A stretch of 64,000 nt of DNA from Jaminaea rosea (taxonomy: Eukaryota > Basidiomycota > Exobasidiomycetes > Microstromatales): NCBI RefSeq assembly GCF_003144245.1, contig NW_020289975.1, forward strand, positions 2,809,496 to 2,873,495, read 5' to 3'. A program made the position numbers and the translations under genes. Below the pieces are notes generated by a model. It was not told the DNA's origin. It saw nothing but the letters and a program-made list of their open reading frames with translations, and searched no databases. The number at the start of each line of letters is the position of its first letter. Positions within the stretch are counted from its first letter, which is position 1. This document shows positions 11,557 through 21,745 of this stretch, in pieces.

Positions 11557-12309
11557 TCAGAGCTTGCTCAGCTTGCTGATCTCCTTTTGTAGGACGTTGT
11601 TCATCTTGAGGCCAAGCATGATATTGCCCTTTGGCTTCAGCCGACCTGTGTGCGCAGAAGAAGAAAGTCAGCAACGTAGTTCACAATCAACCATCATCCT
11701 CTGGCCCGTGCTTACCCTTCAAGAACATGCTTTGAGGCGCCACCTTGCCCATCGCAAGGGCCACCATATCCTTATCAGCAACACGAATTGTCACGTCCGG
11801 CTTGGGCTTCGCGGGACCTTTGCCCTTGATGATGGTCCCACCCGAGCGCATATCGACGCGGAAATGCGAAACATCCTTGCTCGAGGAGCTTGCAACCTCG
11901 AAGAGGAAATTACCATTGATAGCCTTGCGTGCAGCCTCGCGGTCCATCCTGGCAGCGATACGCATACAGCTCAGGATGAGTGAATGTCCAATTGTTCGGG
12001 CTGAATGCCCGCAGCACTGCACTCACATGTCCGTCCCGGCAAGCAGGCCGTCCTCGTCATTTGCATGGCGCAGACCAAACTCGATGATGGCGAAGAGCTT
12101 GGAGATCTCGTAGCCCGGCTCGATGAGATCGGCGGGGGAGGATTCGTCTGGGTGATCCAGGTCTGAGAGGTCGAGGTCGTCAATCTCGCTCATGAGCATC
12201 TGCGAGCGCACGTCGAGCAACCCAGTCAGCATTGCGAGCGGCATGCCCCACGCCTCGCACGCACCTTCAGTAAATTGCCAGATTCATTCTCCTCCTTCTG
12301 AGGAGCCAT
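11557..12309 (-). CDS. Peroxisomal SCP2 (sterol carrier protein) domain protein
   Basis: Small lipid/acyl-CoA binding protein probably acting in peroxisomal fatty-acid oxidation. Four exons: 12309-12265, 12199-12027, 11948-11716 and 11645-11557, giving 179 aa with all phases consistent. The first ~85 residues are an acidic/helical extension (MLMSEIDDLDLSDLDH, YEISKLFAIIEFGLRHA). The SCP2 fold runs from NGNFLFEV through HFRVDMRSGG, KPKPDVTIRVADKDMVAL, MGKVAPQSMFLKGRLKPKG and GNIMLGLKM. It ends in ...EISKLSKL, so the last three residues are SKL, a canonical type-1 peroxisomal targeting signal. Free-standing SCP2 proteins are usually about 125-130 residues, so the N-terminal extension is extra. 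Confidence 0.93.
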
Positions 12310-15300
12310 GCTGTGCTAGCCAGGCAGTGCCGTATGTACCTTGAGGTAACTTGACAGGATAGCTGACTACTCGCACAGTCATTGACGAGGCTTTAATTTT
12401 CGACCTCCTCGCTCGATTCGTTCTCACGCTCACCTCGTCTCTACAGCAAGCAGTGAAAGCGCGGGGAAGGTGCGCCTCGAGGCGAGAAGAGTGCGGGGTA
12501 ATGCACTCCGCCGCCGCCGCCGCCGCCGCTCTGACCCGAGCAAAAAAGCCTTCTTGACCTGGCCAGAACTCGTCGGCCCTTTTGAGTCGATCATGGTCAC
12601 GCACGCTGCGCTGTCGGCTGCCTGCGGGATGGTGATCCTGACAGACAAAGCCAGACGACGCCTTTGCCATTCGGCTGTGCAGCGAGTGGCGAGTGAAGAC
12701 TATCCCACGCCTAGCCTTTTGCGGCACGACGGCAATGTTGATCTCCGCCTATCTATCTCGATGCTGCGCTCACCATGCTGTGCGTGGCGCGTGCGGCATC
12801 GTCTTCTTCTTCGCTGCGACTATGAAGGTGGGTTGGAGGGTGAGGTCGCCGAGGCATGGTGACCGCCGACCTCTGTCATTGGATATCGTGCGAGTGGACC
12901 ACACCGAACTCGAGGCGACCTCGCAAAGGCATACGCGAGCTGATGAGCTTGACGTAAGTGGCCACGGAGGCACGGTACACTTCATTGCGAGCCAATGCTT
13001 GAGCCTCTTCACCGTTTAACAGGGGTTGCACTATCGCTTTGCGCAGCCACCTTCCTCTTCTTTGGGCTAGCGTTGCCGTCTTCTCCGTGACCCGCGATTG
13101 TCGTCGTCGATAATAGCCGGCAATTGGCGGATCTGCGCGCGAATTAAGCTGCATGGAGCCCCTAACCGTCGCCCGTCCGTCGCGGCGTCGCCCCGCTCGT
13201 AAGTCGGCCCGCCTTCTTCTCTCCGAATTGGTCGCAGCACGCACGCACAAACGCATGAGCACTCAGGCAACAAGCACTCGCGCAGCAGGTCAACGATGGG
13301 CGGGCGAGCGGAATGTCCATCCTCGTAATCTCAGTAGTCAATCGTCGGCCTCTTTCGGGGGCCGCGCTGGTCCAGAACGTGGTCTGACGGTTGAGTCATC
13401 AAGCACTGCCCGATGGTCCATCTGATGCCCACTACCGCCTTGCCACGGCCCACGGCTGATTTGCTCCGGGACAACGGTAGCGTCAGGCTGAACCTTCGCG
13501 ATAGGTGATGATGGTGCCGGTTGATGACGACGATGAGCGAATGACTTGCCGTATCAACTCAGGATCATCCCCCTTGCTTTATGCCTTTTTCCGAAAGGGA
13601 GGCTCGACAGTTGCTTGCAGTCGCTTCATCCTCAAAGTTGCCCTTTCCTCCTCTGAAGACTGACTGCCTCGAATACTCGCTCCCGCTGCTGAGCTGCGAT
13701 ATGATGCGGAGATGAATGCACGCGGGCTGAGAGGAAAGAGTCGGTGCTGCACAGCAAATGTGGGCTCATTTTCAAGCGAGGCGTCAAAGAGGAGTGTTGG
13801 TCTCACTCTCTTGTCTCCTGCCCGTCCGTCTCAACTCGTCTGGACTAGGCAGTCGGATCCCTTTGTCTCCGCCAGTCCGTCTGTCTTCTGGTTAGTCGCC
13901 CCTTTCTTCACCCTGGCTGGCAACGAGCAGCGGGCCTGCTGCTACCGCTGCTTTGTTATTTGCTTGCTTCCTTGCGAGGTGTGTGGAATCGCACCGCAAG
14001 GAGACGAAGGGTGAGCACGCGCACCCAGCACCAAAGCACCACACACTGCACTCACTCGCCGGCAGCGGTGGTGCAGCACGACGCCCGTCGTCATCACCAT
14101 CACTGCCCGGTCATCGTCTCGTCGCCGTATTCTTGGCGTCGATTCGCAGCGGGTCTGCACAAGGTTCTGGCGGCACTCGCGGCATCACACACACGCCGCT
14201 TCCTAGACGTCTGAACAGAGTTGTACACAGCCTAGCAGGAGCTTGACGTCCCGACGTTCCTCGGCGACGACACAGACACTCGACTCGACACTCGGGCCTC
14301 CGCCACACTATCCGTCTCTTCATCTCTGCCAGGGTCTGCTGCACGTACTCGCTCGTACCCCCTTGACTGTTCGTCCTCGCTTCCTTTGAGGCTTTCCTGG
14401 ACCGAAGTCCAAGTCCCGCGGGTCTGGCTAGCTCGGAGCAAAAGTGCATTCAGCCTCAAGGGGCCCATTCGCTCGTCCTTGTCACTGTCGTCGGTAGGCC
14501 TAGCACCGAACCCTCTTCATCCTCAACCTCGTATCCCTTCTAGCTAACGAGCGGTAAGCTTTGGTGGGCACGTCTCCCTCGAAAGCAAGCTTCTCTTTTT
14601 CCTCTCGTCGTGTGGACCCATCTCCTTTTATCTCAGCCTGCGCCACCCCCGCGGACGCCTTTCGTTCATATTCAAGAAATACCATCTCCGACGGCGACAA
14701 GCTCGCCGCCTTCGCTCAGCGCCGGACATCCACGACCATACAACAGCCACCGACCTGAGAAGGGTCCAGGTTCCCACTCCCCTTCATCCAGCTGCCGGCA
14801 AGCCGTAAAGGCCTCGACTTGGTCCCGCGAGTAGTGTCATCTTTCGAGAGAAGAGCGCGAGGCGCTTGGCACGCTGCCGCCATAGGCTTTGCCCAGCCGC
14901 AGGAGCGTCAAAGGACTCAGCTCCCCTTGTCACTGCTACCACCATCATCTCTTCCTCCTCGACGCTCATCCATCTTTGCCTGGCCGCGGAGAGAGGAAGC
15001 GGTTCATTATTGTACCAACAGGACAGTCCTTCGAGTCCCCGCATGCGATCTTGATGCGCATTTAGCTGCTCCTATCGCGTCCATCACCCATCTCATCTCA
15101 CCGAGGCCACCATACTCGATTGGGCATCGAGCTTGGATCTACTCATCGCCGCCATCGCCTCACTATATCATCCGGCAAGCTCTGACCGCAGGCTCGAGCG
15201 TGAGTACATGTTGACAAGCAGGACGGAACCAGACCCTGTAGATGAGACCTGCGCTCGAACCGCACCGCGTCACCGAGCGAGTGGGCTGATCGAGCACACG

Positions 15301-15450
15301 CAGGAGGATTTGCTGGCCGTAACATCGTCGTTGACCTGCTTGCTTCCCTTTTGCGTATACACAGCATTGATTCGCTCCACGCACCCTGGTCTTGGTGATC
15401 ATCATCATCGAATTGCATCAAAACATCACTGAACCCCTCCCACGGACACA
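12310..15450. promoter_or_regulatory. 3.1-kb non-coding interval upstream of the SIN-type kinase
   Basis: It separates two divergent genes (SCP2, minus; kinase, plus). No recognisable coding exon was found; frames here lack motifs. It contains a CCG run at about 12510-12532 and pyrimidine-rich stretches toward 15450, consistent with a long 5' leader of the kinase gene. It may hide non-coding 5' exons that cannot be assigned from sequence alone. Confidence 0.5.
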
Positions 15451-18400
15451 ATGGCCGCTGCCACCGCCATGTCCAGGGTTCAATTTCCGCACGGCGCACC
15501 ATTCGCCGCCTCACCTCACTCCTCGGAGTCCTCACCTGCAGCGGCATCATCTACGTCAAGCGCCGCTCAGCCGCGACCACGTCGCACCTCGAGACGCACC
15601 TCTCACCGTGACGCTGCCCCTCAATCTTCGGCACCGATCACAACTGCCACCGCTGGCCCTCCGCCACGGCCGCCTCGCAGGCGCTCATCTACTGCTGACC
15701 ATCCTGGTCCGGCATCATCGTACGGCAAAGCTTCATCTTCCTCTTCAACAATACCTTCACAGCCTGCTCGCCCAGCTTCGGCTACGTCTCGGATGAAGAG
15801 AATCTCACTGGCGGCTTTCGGGGTCAACAAGGGCAAGGAGACCAAGAGAAGTCGCGACGCTCGTCCATCGACAAGTCAAGGAAGTGATTCTGACGGGGCC
15901 CTCGGCAAGCTTGCCTTCGCTGCCCTGAGCACACCCGAGTTGCACCTCTCTTCCGACCCTCTCATCGACGTCGAAGACGCCGAACATCGTCACTATGTCT
16001 TTCCGTCCAAGCGCCGGGGCGCAGTAGACGATGATGACGATGGCATGGACGCACTACCCCTGAGTGGAGATGCTGCGTACATGAGTTTTGGCGCCATCGC
16101 CCTTCAGACCCATGGAGACGCTGTCGAGCCCCGTCGGGAGCGCAACGGTAGCAACAACACCACCATCATCCGTCGCGATTCGGAGGACGAGACGCCTGCA
16201 CGCCCGGCGCCCTCGACACCCTCATCATCACAGGGCAATTGGTTTGCAAGGAGAGTCAGGAAGTTGAGCGCGAGTGCCACGACCCCAACCAAGTCTATCG
16301 CAGCTCCCTCCGCGCCGACGCTCCAGACACCGCCTGCGCCAAGCAGCTCACCAGGAGCGGCAACGGCAGCGGCGCCTCGCCCTTCAATGTCGAGCTCGCT
16401 CTATGACAGTGGCTCCGACATGTCTCTTGGAGGCGGCGAGTACGGCTCCGGCTTCTTCAGTGACACGGCGAGAAACTCCTCTGTCAGTCAGCTCACAAGC
16501 CCCACCGAATGGTCCGTCAATGCGACTGCTTCCGATGCTTGCACCGAAGCTCTTCAGCGCCTTCGTACGGCAAGATCCTATCTGCACGATGAGCTGTCCA
16601 AGCTCACCATCGAGGAGATGGCGCAAGACAAAGGCCGGATCACTGCTCTTGCGCTACGACAACGACGAGGCAGCGACGCTTCCGTGTCACGAGAGACACG
16701 CGAGTTCTGGGACTCGATCTCAAATGGCGTCCTCCTTTGCCTGCTACTCAATCGCCTGATGCCAGGTGTGGTAGAGAAGATTGACCGCCGCGACGTCGAC
16801 TGGGTCAAGGCAGACAACCTTTCTCGCTTCCTCCGCGCCCTTCGTGACCACTTTGGCATCAAGACGCAAGACCTCTTCCACCCACTGGATCTTGCCGATG
16901 CCACGGTGGAAGGCCTAGATCGCGCTGTGCACACCATTCTTGCCCTGCGAGCGGTCGCAAAGAGCAAAGGCATCACTGTCAGGTCGCCAAGCATCCACAA
17001 TGAGCGCCGTCATTCGAAGCGCAGGAGCCTCATCGCGTCGACTCCGCAGACGCCAGAAACAGCCTACAATGAAATCTCGCCCGCCGATTCGGGTCGTCTC
17101 AGTGCGTCACCAACAAAAAATGGTGGCGGCTCGGATGATGCTTCTGAGATGACAGTGCTGCAACACCGCCAGGCAGCTGAGGCTAAGCTCTTCCGCAATG
17201 TGGTCCCTGTCCCCGCTGGTACGAATGAGGTCAATGGACGACAGCGACGACGCCGCTCCAATGAGCAGCCAGCGCCGATGCCCCGCCTCAAGACCCCGAG
17301 CATCACCTTCGATGAGAGCACAATCGCACCCAAACAGTCCGTCGATGATGACTTCTCTTCCCGTACTCCGTACCGGGATCGCAAAATGAGCGAATCTGCT
17401 CTGAGTCTGACTGGAGTAGCCGAAGAAGAGCACGAGGATGCGCACTCACATTCGCACCCGAAATTCTCAGAGGGCGAAAGCCTCGAGGTGGTCGTCGACG
17501 ACGAGTCTACAGTCGACGATCGCTCCGTCTCTCCTCCCATGGCTGGCAGCGGCAGGCCTCGTCTCATTGCGCCAATGGCTCAGCGTAGGATCAGCCAGGA
17601 GATTGGCATTGGCGGCATCGCCCTCAGCAGCAGCCCGCGTAACTTCCGAGGCTCCTTTGACGGCGCCATGCTGAGCACAGACAGTCTCAATGGCTCCCCA
17701 GTGCGCCACGTACCAACCAGACGACACAGTGCTCGAGCCACTGCCTCTGCGCTCAATCCCTCGCGCGACTCGCTACTGTCGTCGACGTCTACAGCGGCCG
17801 GCTTGAGCTCGTCGCCGCCAGGTATTTCGACTGACAGCCTTATGGCTTCCCCACGCTTGCCCTTTCCCCGCCCCTCGACGACGGCGGACACGCCCAATGC
17901 TCGCCGCATGAGCGCCAATCTGAGCGTCGATGTTGCCGCGGCTTCCTCGCCCAGGGCGACCCCTGTTCGACCAGCATTCCGTCATATGCGCTACACGTCT
18001 GAGGTTCATCTACCTACCTCGGGCGCCAGCACCGACTCCTTTGTGACCTCGCCAGCCACCCCCTCGCCCTTCGAGCGCAGCGAGCGGGGCAGGATGTTCG
18101 GAACACCCTCGACTGACGTCACGCCTCGTGCGCGCTTCGACTCTGGCGTCGGTTCCATCTACGGCTCGAGCGCCACCAATCTCCTGAGCCAGGAAGACTT
18201 GGCCACGCCCAGCTCTGCAGCCGCGACTGCCAAGGCTCAAAGCCGCAGCGAAGCAGCATCGCGCCATAAGCTCGTGCTTGAGGAGGGTGATAAGAATGTG
18301 ACGTACCAGATGGGCAACTGCATTGGTCGAGGCCAATTCGGATCCGTCTACCGCGCGCTCAACCTCACGTCGGGTCAAGTCGTTGCCGTCAAGCGCATCA

Positions 18401-20850
18401 AGCTCGAAGGAAGATCGGAAGAGGAAGTCATGGAGCTGATGAACGAGGTCGATCTGCTGAAGAGTCTTGTGCACCCGTCTGTCGTCAAATACGAAGGCCT
18501 TGTACGAGGCCCAGAGGTGGTGTCGATTATCCTGGAGTACGTCGAGAATGGCTCACTCCTTCACACGCTCAAGGCCTTTGGCAATTTCCCGGAGAAGCTC
18601 GTCGCAAGCTACGTGGTCAAGATCCTCGAGGGCCTCTCCTACCTCCACGAGCAAGATGTAGTGCACTGCGACCTCAAGGCGGCTAACATCCTCACGACCA
18701 AGAACGGCAACGTTAAGCTCTCGGACTTTGGTGTATCTCTCAACCTCAAGGCTATGGAAAAGGTCCAAAAGAATGACGCCATGGGCACGCCCAATTGGAT
18801 GGCGCCCGAGGTCATTGAGCTCAAAGGTGCTTCCACTGCCGCGGACATCTGGTCGCTCGGCTGCACGATCATCGAGCTCCTCACGGGCAAGCCACCCTAC
18901 GGCGACATGCTGGCCATGTCTGCCCTCTTCCGCATCGTAGAGGACGAGCGCCCGCCCATACCCGAAAAGTGCTCCGACTCGCTCAAGGACTTCTTGGTGC
19001 TGTGCTTTCAGAAGGACCCAACGAAGCGACCCACTGCGGAGGCACTTTTCGAGCATGATTGGCTGCTGGAGATGTGGATGGGTCACAAGGAGCTTAAGGA
19101 GCTACGAACGCAGGATAGCGTGCCATTCCTGCGACGCATCAGCCTCGACTCGAGACGACCGGACGTCAAGAAGCTGCACGCTGCAGTTAGTGAGCTAGCC
19201 GAGACGACCACGGCGGAAACGAGTCCGCAGCGGCCAAAGTTCGATGGACGCTCCTTCTCTACGCCGGCTCATGAGGCATGGTCTTCGACTGACAGCGGTG
19301 CCGGAGGCGGTGCTGGTGGAGATGCCAGCAACGGTTCCAGCCGCGGCGGTCACACTCAGAACGACAGCAGCGAGGACCGCAACGAGGACAGCGCTATGCT
19401 ACAGTCGCCCGAACCTGCCTCTGCCTCGCGGGATGGCATCCCCTCTCTCGACCCATCCATGCTGGACCTGAGCAGCCCCTCGCCCGACATGGGCCCCCTC
19501 ACGCCAGAGGAAGAGACGCGTCAGCACTCCTTTGTCAAGAGCACATTCAGCAAAGCAGTGCGCTGCCGCATCTGCAGGGAGAGTGTGCGCAAGCATGCTG
19601 TGCTGTGCGAAGACTGCGGGCTGATCTGCCACGCAAGCTGTGCGAGAGAGGTGGGGTCGCCGTGCAACCTGAGGGCGCAGATGATGCTATTGAGGCAAAG
19701 TGAGGTGCTGGACAAGACGACCGCGAACAACAGCGGTGGTGCCAACGGCACATCGGCACCCTCATCGCCTGGCCATACGTCTACGACACTGCTGCCCGTC
19801 TCCTTTCGCTTGCCATTCGGCAAGGGGAAGCGCTTTTACTCCTTCAAGACAGCCGACAGCAGCGCCGAGAGCTCCGATAATGCGAACACGACGGCGGTGT
19901 CTGCAGCCGATACGGCCAAGGGCAGCATTGGTGGTAGCAGCTCACAACACTCGACGGAGCGCGGCGGAGCAGCAGCATCGGGTGGCGCCAGCGGTGGGCG
20001 TAAGCGTCGCATTTCACTTATGCCTACGCACAAGTTCCGGGCACGCTCCCCAGCCCCAGCCTCGAGGCCTTCCTCTCCCAGCACGGAGACGAAACCTCTC
20101 CCCAGCATCGCCTTTGCGCCTCTCCCTGACACATCAACTCATGCGCCGCCAGCTTCACCGCCCCTCCCACCCTCCTCGCCCAATCTCATGCAATCACCAA
20201 CCGCAGCAGAGATCGTGCATGCACGCACCGCCCCCGAGCGGAGAGCGAGCGCCGTCTCCTTTGGTAGCAGCATGAGCCCCTCGAGCTCGATCTCGAGCGC
20301 GGCGAGCGCGAGCCACAGTCATATGGAGGTAATCTGGCAGAAGGGGAACAGCGCTTCTCCGGCTGTTGCCGCAAGACGACCCTCTTTGACCACGACAATG
20401 GCTGCCTCTGGGCCGGGATCGCCTGTAGACGGCGGTGGCAGGCGAGGTTCAGCCACGACAACGACTGCAGCATCTCCCACCTCGCAGCAATCCCATTCCT
20501 CTCCCGTCGTAACCACGACGTCAACTACGGCCACGCCGCGCCCGCGCTTCAAGCACAGGCCGAGCCACTCGCTCGCCACCCTCAGTCCTTCGCGGATCAA
20601 TGTGAACGATGAGCGCGATGAGGCTGTAGAGAGTGCCACGCCAGGCCACGCTTCTGCTGATGCGACCCTGTCTGCCAGCGCTGCCAAGGCGAACGGGGCC
20701 GCCCCCAAGGAGGAGGCTGGGAGGCCGAAGCGCAACAGGAAGACGTCCTTTGCTGGGTTGGGGAGCAGCAAGATGGGCGGAGGCGCCGCTGGCTCATCGG
20801 GCGGTAACGGCGCAAGCGGCCAGGCAAAGGAGGACTGCCTCATCATGTGA
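15451..20850 (+). CDS. cdc7: Cdc7/SepH-type septation-initiation kinase with CH, kinase, C1 and CaaX modules
   Basis: Ser/Thr kinase of the STE11/Cdc15 group, the fungal SIN/MEN kinase (S. pombe Cdc7, Aspergillus SepH) that works at the spindle pole to start septation. A single uninterrupted frame of 1799 aa. Residues 1-~400 are low-complexity. A calponin-homology-like domain lies at ~415-520 (TREFWDSISNGVLLCLLLN, DNLSRFLRALRDHFGIK). The kinase domain is at ~948-1210: GRGQFGSVYRA, VVAVKRIK, VHCDLKAANIL, DFGVS, GTPNWMAPEV, DIWSLGCTIIELLTGKPPY, SALFRIVEDERPPIPE, FQKDPTKRPTA. A zinc-binding C1 domain is at ~1358-1406 (H-x12-C-x2-C ... C-x2-C-x4-H-x2-C-x7-C). The protein ends in CLIM, a CaaX prenylation signal. 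All catalytic residues are present, so it should be active. Prenylation plus C1 suggests membrane docking (inference). Confidence 0.9.
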   Translation: MAAATAMSRVQFPHGAPFAASPHSSESSPAAASSTSSAAQPRPRRTSRRTSHRDAAPQSSAPITTATAGPPPRPPRRRSSTADHPGPASSYGKASSSSSTIPSQPARPASATSRMKRISLAAFGVNKGKETKRSRDARPSTSQGSDSDGALGKLAFAALSTPELHLSSDPLIDVEDAEHRHYVFPSKRRGAVDDDDDGMDALPLSGDAAYMSFGAIALQTHGDAVEPRRERNGSNNTTIIRRDSEDETPARPAPSTPSSSQGNWFARRVRKLSASATTPTKSIAAPSAPTLQTPPAPSSSPGAATAAAPRPSMSSSLYDSGSDMSLGGGEYGSGFFSDTARNSSVSQLTSPTEWSVNATASDACTEALQRLRTARSYLHDELSKLTIEEMAQDKGRITALALRQRRGSDASVSRETREFWDSISNGVLLCLLLNRLMPGVVEKIDRRDVDWVKADNLSRFLRALRDHFGIKTQDLFHPLDLADATVEGLDRAVHTILALRAVAKSKGITVRSPSIHNERRHSKRRSLIASTPQTPETAYNEISPADSGRLSASPTKNGGGSDDASEMTVLQHRQAAEAKLFRNVVPVPAGTNEVNGRQRRRRSNEQPAPMPRLKTPSITFDESTIAPKQSVDDDFSSRTPYRDRKMSESALSLTGVAEEEHEDAHSHSHPKFSEGESLEVVVDDESTVDDRSVSPPMAGSGRPRLIAPMAQRRISQEIGIGGIALSSSPRNFRGSFDGAMLSTDSLNGSPVRHVPTRRHSARATASALNPSRDSLLSSTSTAAGLSSSPPGISTDSLMASPRLPFPRPSTTADTPNARRMSANLSVDVAAASSPRATPVRPAFRHMRYTSEVHLPTSGASTDSFVTSPATPSPFERSERGRMFGTPSTDVTPRARFDSGVGSIYGSSATNLLSQEDLATPSSAAATAKAQSRSEAASRHKLVLEEGDKNVTYQMGNCIGRGQFGSVYRALNLTSGQVVAVKRIKLEGRSEEEVMELMNEVDLLKSLVHPSVVKYEGLVRGPEVVSIILEYVENGSLLHTLKAFGNFPEKLVASYVVKILEGLSYLHEQDVVHCDLKAANILTTKNGNVKLSDFGVSLNLKAMEKVQKNDAMGTPNWMAPEVIELKGASTAADIWSLGCTIIELLTGKPPYGDMLAMSALFRIVEDERPPIPEKCSDSLKDFLVLCFQKDPTKRPTAEALFEHDWLLEMWMGHKELKELRTQDSVPFLRRISLDSRRPDVKKLHAAVSELAETTTAETSPQRPKFDGRSFSTPAHEAWSSTDSGAGGGAGGDASNGSSRGGHTQNDSSEDRNEDSAMLQSPEPASASRDGIPSLDPSMLDLSSPSPDMGPLTPEEETRQHSFVKSTFSKAVRCRICRESVRKHAVLCEDCGLICHASCAREVGSPCNLRAQMMLLRQSEVLDKTTANNSGGANGTSAPSSPGHTSTTLLPVSFRLPFGKGKRFYSFKTADSSAESSDNANTTAVSAADTAKGSIGGSSSQHSTERGGAAASGGASGGRKRRISLMPTHKFRARSPAPASRPSSPSTETKPLPSIAFAPLPDTSTHAPPASPPLPPSSPNLMQSPTAAEIVHARTAPERRASAVSFGSSMSPSSSISSAASASHSHMEVIWQKGNSASPAVAARRPSLTTTMAASGPGSPVDGGGRRGSATTTTAASPTSQQSHSSPVVTTTSTTATPRPRFKHRPSHSLATLSPSRINVNDERDEAVESATPGHASADATLSASAAKANGAAPKEEAGRPKRNRKTSFAGLGSSKMGGGAAGSSGGNGASGQAKEDCLIM

Positions 20851-21745
20851 GGAGTCCCGGATGACTGCACCGCCATGAGGATGCTATGGCGCAGCTGTGA
20901 CGTCCTTTCTATTCCTTCTATCTATTCCTCGGATTCGTCTCCTCTCCCACTTCCACTGCAATACCTCTCATACCCGGACACACACCAACCACCCAGTGCC
21001 GAGCGCCTCGACGTACCTACCCTTTCATCCCATTTGTCGGACTCCGTACAACCTTACCTATCTCTCTTCTGACTTCTTAGCTGCGAAACCTTCTATTCAG
21101 TCTCTGATAATCAAAGCAGTTCCTTCTCCTCACTCCCCGCAGCTATCGCCATCTCTGATCGTCTGTTCATTCCATCTCATCGCATTGCAAAGCACAGAGT
21201 CGCGGCGACGATGTCGGACCCCTAACGAACCCGGTCTACTCATCGCACTGCTCGAAGGCAGGCTCAGACTAGGGGATACGGGGCTCGGATAAGTCTTGAA
21301 GTTGATTCATTTCCCACTCCATTACCCGGTTACCAACCCGAAGGTGGCAATGGGGGAAAGCCCTCCTGACCTGCCCTGAGAGGGACGTGGGGAGGGCTTC
21401 GGGAGTGGTTGGAAGTGGGGAAGGGAGGAGGGGGAGCGAGAGCGAGGCATGGCCGCGGCAGGTATTCGAGTTGTGATACGGAGGGGGGACGTGAGGGGAG
21501 CCTTGGCCTTGTCTGAGTTTCTGAAGCTGATGCGGATCGCGATTGAGCAGGTGGGTGCCTGGGAATTGAGGGGTAGGAAAGAAACATGGAAGAAGAGCGC
21601 CTCGCATTGTCGAGCACAAAAGAGCGGACCGAGATGAGCAGCCACGTGACGGAACATTGGAGGCGGTGGCTGTCTACGAAAGGGCGCGCGCCTTCTTGTA
21701 TGCTGGCAAGGCAAGAAATCGCTACAACGATGAGCGGTGAGCACG
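20851..21745. other. Convergent 3' interval between SIN kinase and J-protein
   Basis: About 0.9 kb between the two stop codons. The plus strand is pyrimidine rich from 20905 to 21180, and a purine-rich stretch lies at 21340-21600. No gene recognised. Confidence 0.55.
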
